Source: Opitutia bacterium
Lineage (GTDB): Bacteria > Verrucomicrobiota > Verrucomicrobiia > Opitutales > Opitutaceae
Length of the DNA: 12,852 nucleotides
Assembly: GCA_003157575.1 (NCBI GenBank)
Contig: PMKA01000154.1
Location: 1-12,852, forward strand
Direction: 5' to 3'
The notes below the pieces were generated by a model that was not told the DNA's origin, did no database searches, and saw only the letters and a list, made by a program, of their open reading frames with translations. Below are positions 1 through 5,727 of the stretch, piece by piece. Made by a program: the position numbers and the translations under genes. Within the stretch, counting starts at the first letter, position 1. Every line of letters begins with the position of its first letter.

Positions 1-191
1 GCGTCCCAGAAACGCGCCAAAAACAACATGGTTCCCGCCGCCGCCGCCCCTATACCGACCACGTCGGTGTAGAAGAACAGCAGGAAGTTCATGAACATCT
101 GGAAGTAGAAGTTCGAGGCCGTGTCCCCCAGCCCGTATGCGACTTTTTCCTGGAAGCGAAGTTTGTCCGATGCGGTCGTGGCAATCGACAT
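1..191 (-). CDS. GPH-family sugar:cation symporter, N-terminal fragment
   Basis: Reading the minus strand from the ATG at 191-189 gives 63 residues running off the left edge with no stop. The protein begins MSIATTASDKLRF and continues through EKVAYGLGDTASNFYFQ, then a hydrophobic first membrane helix ending LLFFYTDVVG, then a second helix leading to ARFWDA. The pattern of a short cytoplasmic leader, YGLGD, a first helix ending in FYTDV, and R-x-W-D-A at the end of helix 2 is characteristic of glycoside-pentoside-hexuronide:cation symporters (MelB/XynP/YicJ type) of the major facilitator superfamily. These import oligosaccharides or glycosides with Na+ or H+ across the inner membrane. The substrate cannot be told from this fragment. 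No Shine-Dalgarno sequence is obvious upstream. It is divergent from the aldo/keto reductase, with an 85-bp gap. Family call is firm; specificity unknown. Confidence 0.85.
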   Translation of the reverse strand, partial: MSIATTASDKLRFQEKVAYGLGDTASNFYFQMFMNFLLFFYTDVVGIGAAAAGTMLFLARFWD

Positions 192-262
192 GGTGATTGC
201 AACGTATCAAGTCTTACAAACGCCCGCAACTTTCTGATAGCCTGGTGATCGGACCTCGCCCC

Positions 263-267
263 AGGAG
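263..267 (+). promoter_or_regulatory. Ribosome binding site supporting the TTG start of the aldo/keto reductase
   Basis: AGGAG at 263-267 lies nine bases before TTG at 277. The next in-frame ATG (310) has no comparable site upstream. The residues between TTG and that ATG (YEAKAERYDS) also resemble the N-terminus of E. coli YghZ (…NPERYGQM), so TTG is preferred. Confidence 0.7.
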
Positions 268-276
268 CTCGCGATC

Positions 277-1269
277 TTGTACGAAGCAAAAGCAGAGCGC
301 TATGACTCGATGACCTACCGGCGGTGCGGGAGAAGCGGCGTGCGCCTGCCCGCCATTTCCCTCGGGCTCTGGCACAACTTCGGCGCCAAGGACGATTTCT
401 CCAACAGCCGCGCGATGATCCTGCGCGCTTTTGACCTCGGCATCACTCATTTCGACCTCGCCAACAATTACGGACAGCCCGCCGGATCCGCCGAGCTCAC
501 CTTCGGCCGCGTCCTGAAGGAAGACCTGGCATCCTGGCGCGACGAAATCATCGTCTCCACGAAAGCGGGTTACGACATGTGGCCCGGTCCCTACGGGGAT
601 TGGGGTTCCCGCAAATACCTGCTCGCAAGTCTCGACCAGAGCCTCAGGCGCCTCGGCCTGGACTACGTCGACATCTTCTACAGCCACCGTCCCGACCCCT
701 CCACCCCGCTGGAAGAGACGTGCGGCGCCCTTGCCCAGGCGGTCCGCTCGGGCAAGGCGCTCTACGCCGGCGTCTCCAACTACGGTCCCGAACAAACCCT
801 TCGGGCGGCGGCGATCCTTCGCGAAATGGGCACCCCCTGCCTCATCCACCAGCCGCGCTACAGCATGTTCGAACGCACGCCCGAGCAGGGATTGTTCGAC
901 GTGCTGGTTCGTGAAGGCATCGGCGGCATCGTCTTCTCCCCGCTCGCCAAGGGCATGCTGACCAGCCGCTACTTCGCCGGCATCCCGGCGGATGCACGTG
1001 CCTCTCGCGACCCGCGGTTCCTCCGGCCCGAGCACATCACCGACGTCGTGCTCGCAAAAACCCGTCAGCTCGACGTCATGGCCCGGGCGCGCGGCCAGTC
1101 CCTGGCCCAGATGGCCCTTGCCTGGGTGCTCCGCCAGCCGGCAATCACCTCCGCCCTCATCGGCGCTAGCAAAGTCAGCCAGATCGAGGACAACCTCGGC
1201 GCGATCAAGAACCTTGATTTCAGCCGGGACGAATTGACTGCGATCGACGGCATCCTCGCCGGGCCGTAA
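277..1269 (+). CDS. Aldo/keto reductase, YghZ/GpR-like (L-glyceraldehyde 3-phosphate reductase family)
   Basis: This 330-residue NADPH-dependent aldo/keto reductase has a (beta/alpha)8 barrel fold and is cytoplasmic. The catalytic tetrad is visible as D60 and Y65 in THFDLANNYG, K96 in VSTKAGYDMWPGPYG, and H137 in IFYSHRPDP. The stretches LPAISLGLWHNFG, SRKYLLASLDQSLRRLGL and LIGASKVSQIEDN match E. coli YghZ almost word for word. YghZ reduces L-glyceraldehyde 3-phosphate and methylglyoxal, so a carbonyl-detoxifying or sugar-aldehyde-reducing role is likely; the actual substrate is inferred, not seen. The TTG start is chosen because of AGGAG nine bases upstream and family-like residues before the first ATG. 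Length is normal for the family. The gene is monocistronic by layout: a divergent transporter lies on the left, and a REP pair and a convergent gene on the right. Confidence 0.93.
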   Translation: MYEAKAERYDSMTYRRCGRSGVRLPAISLGLWHNFGAKDDFSNSRAMILRAFDLGITHFDLANNYGQPAGSAELTFGRVLKEDLASWRDEIIVSTKAGYDMWPGPYGDWGSRKYLLASLDQSLRRLGLDYVDIFYSHRPDPSTPLEETCGALAQAVRSGKALYAGVSNYGPEQTLRAAAILREMGTPCLIHQPRYSMFERTPEQGLFDVLVREGIGGIVFSPLAKGMLTSRYFAGIPADARASRDPRFLRPEHITDVVLAKTRQLDVMARARGQSLAQMALAWVLRQPAITSALIGASKVSQIEDNLGAIKNLDFSRDELTAIDGILAGP

Positions 1270-1295
1270 TTTGATTCTCGCGGAACCAGGCAATC

Positions 1296-1354
1296 GTAGG
1301 AGCCTGCTTGCAGGCGATTCGGCCTGATGGATTCACCTGCAAGCAGGTTCCAAC
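1296..1354. repeat. REP palindrome pair (R1) between convergent genes
   Basis: Two inverted copies of a GTAG-headed palindrome lie here. The left arm 1296-1318 begins GTAGGA and contains the hairpin GCCTGC-TT-GCAGGC. The right arm 1331-1354, read on the minus strand, begins GTTGGA and contains ACCTGC-TT-GCAGGT. The outer stem pair is changed from G:C to A:T, so pairing is preserved. The arms can also pair with each other into one long stem. It sits in the 112-bp gap between the stop of the aldo/keto reductase and the stop of the phosphoribosyltransferase, where it could act as a bidirectional terminator or mRNA stabiliser (inference). Architecture matches REP/BIME sequences described for RAYT transposases. 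Confidence 0.85.
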
Positions 1355-1381
1355 ATCGTCTGACCTTCCCCTCAGAGCCTC

Positions 1382-1789
1382 TCAGCACGTCCGCCACGGC
1401 CACAGCACGCAGCCGTCAACGTCGCGAATCAGCGCGAAATCCACCTTCCCTTTCAACACAAACGGAAGCACCTCCACGTCCGCCGGCAGCAACGCGCGCG
1501 CGGCCTGCCAGCTCTTGCCGGAAACGTAGACATCGTCGACCAGCAGGACGCGTTTCCACCGGCCGAGGTCCGGCACCGCCGAGAGGAGTTTCGGCTCTCC
1601 AAAACGCGGCTCGTTGGCCTCATCCCGGTAATTGAGCGCGATGACCTTGAGTTCCAGGCCGAGCCGCTGCGCAACGAGCGCCGCCGGCACAACGCCGCCG
1701 CTGGCGATGCCCACCACCCCGTCGATGCGTTCGGGAAAACGCCATTGGGCCATGCGTTCCAAGATGTCCCGAAAGGCCAGCGGTGTCAT
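1382..1789 (-). CDS. Gpt-like purine phosphoribosyltransferase
   Basis: This 135-residue small type I phosphoribosyltransferase is predicted to be cytoplasmic and to transfer the ribose-5-phosphate of PRPP to a purine base (salvage). Visible motifs are the pyrophosphate loop VVGIASGGVVPAALVA near residues 25-40, the PRPP-binding signature VLLVDDVYVSGKSW in the second half, and a C-terminal DGCVLWPW resembling the aromatic base-binding end of xanthine/guanine phosphoribosyltransferases. The start MTPLAFRDILE at 1789 is chosen on family grounds. The frame stays open further upstream to an ATG at 1921, but those extra 44 codons run through palindromic repeat A, so a longer annotated start would be an artefact. 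No Shine-Dalgarno site is obvious. The exact base (xanthine, guanine, hypoxanthine) is not determinable here. It ends convergent with the aldo/keto reductase and is divergent from the DUF362 gene. Confidence 0.85.
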   Translation of the reverse strand: MTPLAFRDILERMAQWRFPERIDGVVGIASGGVVPAALVAQRLGLELKVIALNYRDEANEPRFGEPKLLSAVPDLGRWKRVLLVDDVYVSGKSWQAARALLPADVEVLPFVLKGKVDFALIRDVDGCVLWPWRTC

Positions 1790-1833
1790 GCTGGACGAAA
1801 TGTAACCCGCCGTCGCTCCGCCGCAACCAAATG

Positions 1834-1919
1834 AACCTGGATTCCGCAGTTGAGGCGGAATCCACTCGCTCACGCTCGCGGCCACAAGGAATGGAAGCCT
1901 CAACTCGGGAACCCAGGAC
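1834..1919. repeat. Palindromic element family 2, intergenic copy A
   Basis: This is an imperfect palindrome of about 82-86 bp. Its left terminal arm is AACCTGGATTCCGCAG followed by TTGAGGC (1834-1856). The right arm (1897-1917) is the inverted counterpart GCCTCAACT…GGGAACCCAGG. The centre carries TCCACTCGCTCACGCTCGCG (1861-1880), a second partial inversion with GGAATGGA. The same element, inverted, occurs at 7022-7107 with only a handful of differences. Here it lies in the 279-bp divergent gap between the phosphoribosyltransferase and the DUF362 gene. It has no stop codons in several frames, which creates false N-terminal extensions. I do not recognise a named family. Confidence 0.85.
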
Positions 1920-2068
1920 AAAGATCCCGCTGGTAAAGTCCGGCGTGCTGCTCCCGCCGGTCAATTCCCGCCGCGTTTTCGCCAAGCAATGCGGCGTCGG
2001 AAAGCATCTTCGAGTGTAGCTTGGGCGGAACTTGACTGCACCCGGATACCCGAATTGATGCTTCCTCC

Positions 2069-3022
2069 ATGAAAAGCCGCCGTGATTTCCTCAAGACTGG
2101 GCTCGCGCTCGGCGCCACCTTGTCGATCGCCACCCGGAAGAACATCTTTGCCGCCGAGGCGCCCGCAAGTGGCGAAGCCGCTCCGGCGCCCGTCACAGCA
2201 TCCGCCGCGGCCAGGCCCGTGCTCGTCGCCGTGCGAGACGGCAGCCGGACTGCAATGCTCGACCAGGCGCTGGCCGCGCTCGGAGGCATCGGGACCTTCG
2301 TCAAAAAAGGCCAGACGGTCCTTGTGAAGCCCAACATCGGCTGGGACGCACCGCCGGAGCGCGGCGCCAACACCCACCCGGAGCTCGTCGGTCACCTCGT
2401 CAAACTCTGCCTCGATGCCGGGGCGAAATCCGTCAGCATTTTCGACAACACCTGCGACCAGTGGCAGAGGACGTACGGAAACAGCGGGATTGAACGGGCC
2501 GCGCGGGATGCCGGCGCCATCGTCGTCAACGGCAAGGACGAGAGCCTCTACCGCGAGGTCGAGATACCGGGCGGCGTCAAACTGAAGCAGGCAAAGGTGC
2601 ACGGACTGGTGCTGGACAGCGACGTCTTCTTCAACGTGCCGGTGCTCAAGCACCACAGCGGCTCCCTCATGACGGCGGGGATGAAGAATCTGATGGGCGT
2701 GATCTGGGACCGCGGCGCCTATCATCGCGCCGATCTGCACCAGACGATCGCAGACTTCCTCACCTTCAAGAAGCCCACTCTCACCGTGCTCGACGCCTAC
2801 CATCCGATGTTCCGCAACGGCCCCCGCGGAGTCTCGGTGGAGGACGTCGTCGAGAAACGCATGCTCTTCGCCTCGACCGACATCGTGGCGCTGGACGCCG
2901 CAGCAGCGAGACTGCTGGGTCACCAGCCCTCGGATGTGCGGCATGTGAAGATCGCCGATGAGATGAAGCTGGGCACGATGGATCTCAATCAGGTCGAGAT
3001 CCGCCGGTTTAATCTGACTTGA
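2069..3022 (+). CDS. Tat-exported DUF362 domain protein
   Basis: This 317-residue protein has a twin-arginine signal at its N-terminus: MKSRRDFLKTGLALGATLSI, with the RR motif at residues 4-5, a hydrophobic stretch, and a probable cleavage site near AAEAP. The rest is a DUF362 domain: VLVKPNIGWDAPPERGANTH, PELVGHLVKLCLDAGAKSV, FFNVPVLKHHSGSLMTAGMK, NLMGVIWDRGAYHR and a C-terminal STDIVALDAAAARLLG. DUF362 is of unknown biochemical function and often sits with or is fused to ferredoxin domains. This copy has no cysteine cluster motif of its own, but the very next gene is a polyferredoxin overlapping it by 3 bases. The Tat signal suggests that the protein folds, perhaps with a cofactor, before export to the periplasm. 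No clear Shine-Dalgarno site precedes ATG 2069. The domain call is firm; function is unknown. Confidence 0.9.
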   Translation: MKSRRDFLKTGLALGATLSIATRKNIFAAEAPASGEAAPAPVTASAAARPVLVAVRDGSRTAMLDQALAALGGIGTFVKKGQTVLVKPNIGWDAPPERGANTHPELVGHLVKLCLDAGAKSVSIFDNTCDQWQRTYGNSGIERAARDAGAIVVNGKDESLYREVEIPGGVKLKQAKVHGLVLDSDVFFNVPVLKHHSGSLMTAGMKNLMGVIWDRGAYHRADLHQTIADFLTFKKPTLTVLDAYHPMFRNGPRGVSVEDVVEKRMLFASTDIVALDAAAARLLGHQPSDVRHVKIADEMKLGTMDLNQVEIRRFNLT

Positions 3023-4782
3023 ACCGCCGTCTGAAACTGCTCCGCGTCGGCGTGGCCCTGGCGATCTTCGCCGGGCTGACGGCGGCGTTGGCGGACTTTC
3101 GCGGCGCGATCCCGCCCCGCGTCGGGCACTGGCTCGCCTCAGCGCAATTTGTGCCTTCGCTGGTGGCGCTGATCGCCGGGACTGCCTTTGGAATCGTCGC
3201 GCTGGTCATCCTGCTCGTCACTCTCGCGGCCGGCCGCGTGTACTGCTCCGCGATCTGTCCGCTGGGCATCCTGCAGGACGTCATCGCACGCGTCTCCTCG
3301 TGGTGGCCCGGCCGAAAGCAGCCGCGCCAGCGCTACGCTCCGCCATCCACGTGGATCCGGCAGGCTGTGCTCTGGGTGACGGTGGCCGGGGTTGTCGCGG
3401 GCTGGGGCGGCCTCGCCCTGGCGGCGTTCGATCCGTACAGCAATTTCGGCCGGATCACCTCGGGACTGCTCCGCCCCGTGCTCACCCTCGCGAACAACGC
3501 GGTCGTGGGTCCGGCAAATGCGGCCGGCCTCACCGCCCTTTACCGGGTCGAGCCCCATTGGGCCAGTTTGTGGGTGCTGCACCTTCCGATCCTGCTTTTG
3601 ATCGTGCTCGTCGTGCTGGTCGTGTGGCGGGGGCGGCTCTACTGCAACACGCTCTGCCCGCTCGGAACATTGCTCGGCATGTTCGCCCGCAAAGCCGCGT
3701 TCCGGCTGGAAATCGACAAGAATGCCTGCACCAAATGCGCCGCCTGCATGCGCATCTGCAAGGCGCAGTGCATCGAGCTGCGAAGCGGCGCCATCGATTT
3801 CTCCCGTTGCGTCACGTGCTACGATTGCATCGGCGCGTGCGACAACGGCGGTATCCGCTACCGCTGGACGTGGCGGCGCCGGAAGCCTGTGACAAGTCCC
3901 GCGAAATCCGAGGGAATTGTAGGAGCGAGCTTGCTCGCGACCCCGCCGAAAGCACCGCCTGCCCCTCGACACGCTTGGGGCACTGAGCTTGTCGAACGGG
4001 CAAGCAGGCTCCAACAGCGGAATGAATCCGGCTTGGCCGGAATTCCCCCGGCGACTCCCGTGCCTTCCGGCGACGTCCCCGACCCGGCCCGGCGCGCGTT
4101 CATCGCGGGCGCAGCGACGGCTCTGGCGGTTTCCATCGCCGGAAGCGCGCGCCTGCAGGCGGGGCCGCAGGCTCATGATCGCGACGCGGAGGAACCCGGC
4201 AGGGACCGTCGCGCAGGCCCCTACACGCGCACGATCTGCCCGCCGGGTTCCGGCGGCATCGACCGGTTCCTCGACCGTTGCACAGCGTGTCAGTTGTGCG
4301 TGAGTGCGTGTCCCACCCACGTGCTTCAGCCCACCTGGGCCGGCTATGGCCTCGCCGGCATCATGAAGCCCCGGATGGATTACTCGATTGCGTTCTGCAA
4401 TTTCGAGTGCCGGATCTGCGGCGAAGTCTGCCCCACCGGCGCGATAACGCTGCTTGCCCTGGCGGAAAAACAGGTCACCCAGATCGGCGAGGCCCATTTC
4501 GACGAGAAGAAGTGCATTGTCATCGTCAAGAGTACCGACTGTGCGGCCTGCTCCGAGCACTGTCCCACGAAGGCGGTCTACACAGTGCCCTACGGGGACA
4601 ATCTCCGCCTGCCCAAGGTCAATCCCGTCCTCTGCATCGGCTGCGGCGGCTGCCAGTACGCCTGCCCCGCCCTGCCCGAGAAAGCCATCACAGTCGCGAG
4701 CCGCAATCTGCACGGGCGGGCCGAGAGACCTGTCGAACAGAAGGTCGCGCCTCCCGCCTCCGCAGGCGATTTCCCATTCTAA
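3019..4782 (+). CDS. Membrane polyferredoxin, NapH-like membrane domain plus C-terminal ferredoxin domain
   Basis: This 587-residue electron-transfer protein begins at TTG inside the TTGA that ends the DUF362 gene, so the two genes overlap and are probably translationally coupled. Residues 1-210 form a NapH/MauN-like membrane part of about four to five helices with two CxxxCP motifs (VYCSAICPLG, C76/C80; LYCNTLCPLG, C209/C213). Two [4Fe-4S] motifs follow: C237/240/243/247 and C264/267/270/274. A linker at 300-332 is encoded by an inserted REP-type repeat. After it comes a Tat-like hydrophobic segment (DPARRAFIAGAATALAVS, from 355). Four more cluster motifs follow: C421/424/427/431, C460/464/467/471, C499/508/511/515 and C539/542/545/549. 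The whole could carry six [4Fe-4S] clusters and move electrons across or along the inner membrane, probably to or from the neighbouring DUF362 protein (inference). From memory, Bacteroidetes have single-chain relatives with the same order of parts, so the fusion itself is not an accident; the repeat-derived linker is the odd part. Confidence 0.88.
   Translation: MNRRLKLLRVGVALAIFAGLTAALADFRGAIPPRVGHWLASAQFVPSLVALIAGTAFGIVALVILLVTLAAGRVYCSAICPLGILQDVIARVSSWWPGRKQPRQRYAPPSTWIRQAVLWVTVAGVVAGWGGLALAAFDPYSNFGRITSGLLRPVLTLANNAVVGPANAAGLTALYRVEPHWASLWVLHLPILLLIVLVVLVVWRGRLYCNTLCPLGTLLGMFARKAAFRLEIDKNACTKCAACMRICKAQCIELRSGAIDFSRCVTCYDCIGACDNGGIRYRWTWRRRKPVTSPAKSEGIVGASLLATPPKAPPAPRHAWGTELVERASRLQQRNESGLAGIPPATPVPSGDVPDPARRAFIAGAATALAVSIAGSARLQAGPQAHDRDAEEPGRDRRAGPYTRTICPPGSGGIDRFLDRCTACQLCVSACPTHVLQPTWAGYGLAGIMKPRMDYSIAFCNFECRICGEVCPTGAITLLALAEKQVTQIGEAHFDEKKCIVIVKSTDCAACSEHCPTKAVYTVPYGDNLRLPKVNPVLCIGCGGCQYACPALPEKAITVASRNLHGRAERPVEQKVAPPASAGDFPF
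3917..4015. repeat. REP palindrome pair (R2) embedded in the polyferredoxin coding sequence
   Basis: The left arm 3917-3941 begins TTGTAGGAGC and contains the hairpin GCGAGC-TT-GCTCGC. The right arm 3998-4015, read on the minus strand, is GTTGGAGCCTGCTTGCCC, in which the second half of the stem has decayed. The arms belong to the same family as R1 and R3, but here they are separated by about 56 bases that contain a different palindrome (3962-4001). The block lies in frame within the interdomain linker of the Fe-S protein and encodes about 33 residues (…VGASLLATPPKAPPAPRHAW…). Confidence 0.85.
3962..4001. repeat. Nested imperfect palindrome of a different sequence type
   Basis: The inverted ends TCGACA (3966-3971) and TGTCGA (3990-3995) extend to imperfect arms TCGACACGCTTGG and, on the other strand, TCGACAAGCTCAG. 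The sequence is unlike the REP arms that flank it, which suggests one repeat landing inside another. Similar TTCGACA…TGTCGAA-type repeats are, from memory, dispersed in several high-GC genomes; no named family is asserted. Confidence 0.6.
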
Positions 4783-4817
4783 TGCTCCATTGCAGCGGTT
4801 CTTCGTTTCGTATGGAA

Positions 4818-4875
4818 TTGTAGGAGCCTGCTTGCAGGCGATAGGGTTGCATCGCTTGCGAGCAAGCTCCTACAA
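4818..4875. repeat. REP palindrome pair (R3) upstream of rsmE
   Basis: Two 25-base arms in inverted orientation, 4818-4842 and 4851-4875, are separated by eight bases. Both read TTGTAGGAGC at their outer end. The left hairpin stem is GCCTGC-TT-GCAGGC and the right, read inwards, is GCTTGC-TC-GCAAGC. Of the three differences between the arms, two are the two sides of one base pair (C:G versus T:A), so the hairpin is conserved while its sequence varies. It lies in the 119-bp gap between the polyferredoxin and rsmE genes, both on the plus strand. Confidence 0.9.
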
Positions 4876-4901
4876 CCTGACCGAGATCCTATGCATAGAC
4901 T

Positions 4902-5654
4902 GTGAACCTCATCCTCTTTACGCCCGGGGAAATCGCCCGCCCGTTGCCGTGTGACGACCGGCGCGCCGTACACATTCTGCAGGTTCTGCGGCGTCGCGAA
5001 GGCGGTGCCTTTGACGCCGGTCTCATCAACGGCCCCCGCGGCAAGGGCACGCTGACCGCCATCCGCCCGGAGGGCCTGACGCTTTCCTTCGCCTGGGGCG
5101 CGGAGCCGCCGCCACCCGACCCGCTTATCCTCATCGCCGGCCTTCCGCGGCCACAGACCGCCCGCGACATCCTGCGCGACGCCACGTCGCTCGGGGTGGC
5201 CGCGATCCATTTTGTCGTCACCGAGAAAGGTGAACGCAGCTACGCAGACAGCACGCTATGGACGTCGGGCGAATGGCAGCGCCATCTGGTCGCGGGAGCT
5301 GAACAGGCGTTCGACACACGGCTGCCAGAGGTGACTCACGGCCGCCTTCTCATCGAGGTGGTCGCCGCCCTTCCGCCGGATGCGGTCCGTTTCGCACTCG
5401 ACAATTATGAAGCGTCGGCGCCCTTGTCAGCCCAGGCCCTGTCCGCCGGCGCGCCGGGTTGTCAGGATGAGAACAACGCGATGCGCGCGATCGCCCTGGC
5501 GTTCGGGCCCGAGCGCGGGTGGTCAAACGTCGAACGCGCGACCCTGCGCGGCGCAGGTTTTGCATTCGTGCATCTCGGAGCCCGCGTCCTGCGTGTTGAG
5601 ACCGCGGTTACCGCAGCCATTGCGCTGATCAAGGGGAAGCGCGGCCTGATGTAG
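4902..5654 (+). CDS. rsmE: 16S rRNA (uracil-1498-N3)-methyltransferase RsmE
   Basis: This 250-residue SPOUT-class methyltransferase transfers a methyl group from S-adenosylmethionine to N3 of U1498 of 16S rRNA in the small subunit. Motifs in order are the N-terminal PUA-like part with HILQVLRRREG, then GLPRPQTARDILRDATSLGV (the 'LPK…KATELG' region), TEKGERSY, AGAEQAFDTRLPEV, the SAM-knot motif LAFGPERGW (G202-P203-E204) and the C-terminal LGARVLRVETA (225-235). Most family members read GPEGG, so the R205 here is a small deviation. GTG is the start because it gives the family-typical MNLILFTPGE opening; no strong ribosome binding site is seen. Length is normal. It follows the REP pair R3 and is probably transcribed on its own. 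Confidence 0.92.
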   Translation: MNLILFTPGEIARPLPCDDRRAVHILQVLRRREGGAFDAGLINGPRGKGTLTAIRPEGLTLSFAWGAEPPPPDPLILIAGLPRPQTARDILRDATSLGVAAIHFVVTEKGERSYADSTLWTSGEWQRHLVAGAEQAFDTRLPEVTHGRLLIEVVAALPPDAVRFALDNYEASAPLSAQALSAGAPGCQDENNAMRAIALAFGPERGWSNVERATLRGAGFAFVHLGARVLRVETAVTAAIALIKGKRGLM

Positions 5655-5727
5655 CCGGTTTACTCCGGCGAGATTCGCAAAAACGATCAAGCCAGCGGCG
5701 GATATTTGCAGTATAAAGGTTCCGCCA

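Noticed and set aside
214..1293. Long minus-strand open frame (359 codons) opposite the aldo/keto reductase
   Set aside because: It is the antisense shadow of a clear enzyme in a high-GC region. Its translation shows no family features and shares the codon-position bias of the sense gene.
2032..2060. TTGACT followed 17 bases later by TTGATG as a promoter of the DUF362 gene
   Set aside because: The -10 candidate is very weak and would place the transcript start at the ATG itself.
1961..2944. Minus-strand open frame of 327 codons opposite the DUF362 gene
   Set aside because: The sense strand carries a Tat signal and conserved DUF362 stretches; the antisense translation has nothing recognisable.
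3139..4713. Minus-strand open frame of 524 codons opposite the polyferredoxin
   Set aside because: The sense strand has six cysteine cluster motifs and membrane helices. The antisense translation is Ala/Gly/Arg/Asp-rich without recognisable motifs, as expected from GC bias.
1296..4875. The REP copies considered as a CRISPR array
   Set aside because: The units are inverted pairs kilobases apart without regular spacing or spacers, and no cas genes are present.
5654..5669. GCCGG-TTTACT-CCGGC stem-loop after rsmE as a terminator
   Set aside because: The stem is only five base pairs, there is no T-run, and it overlaps the stop codon area; insufficient support.
5712..5717. TATAAA as a -10 box for the AraC-GyrI gene
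   Set aside because: There is no -35-like sequence at the right distance, and transcription would start within a few bases of the start codon. The adjacent AAAGG is better read as a ribosome binding site.
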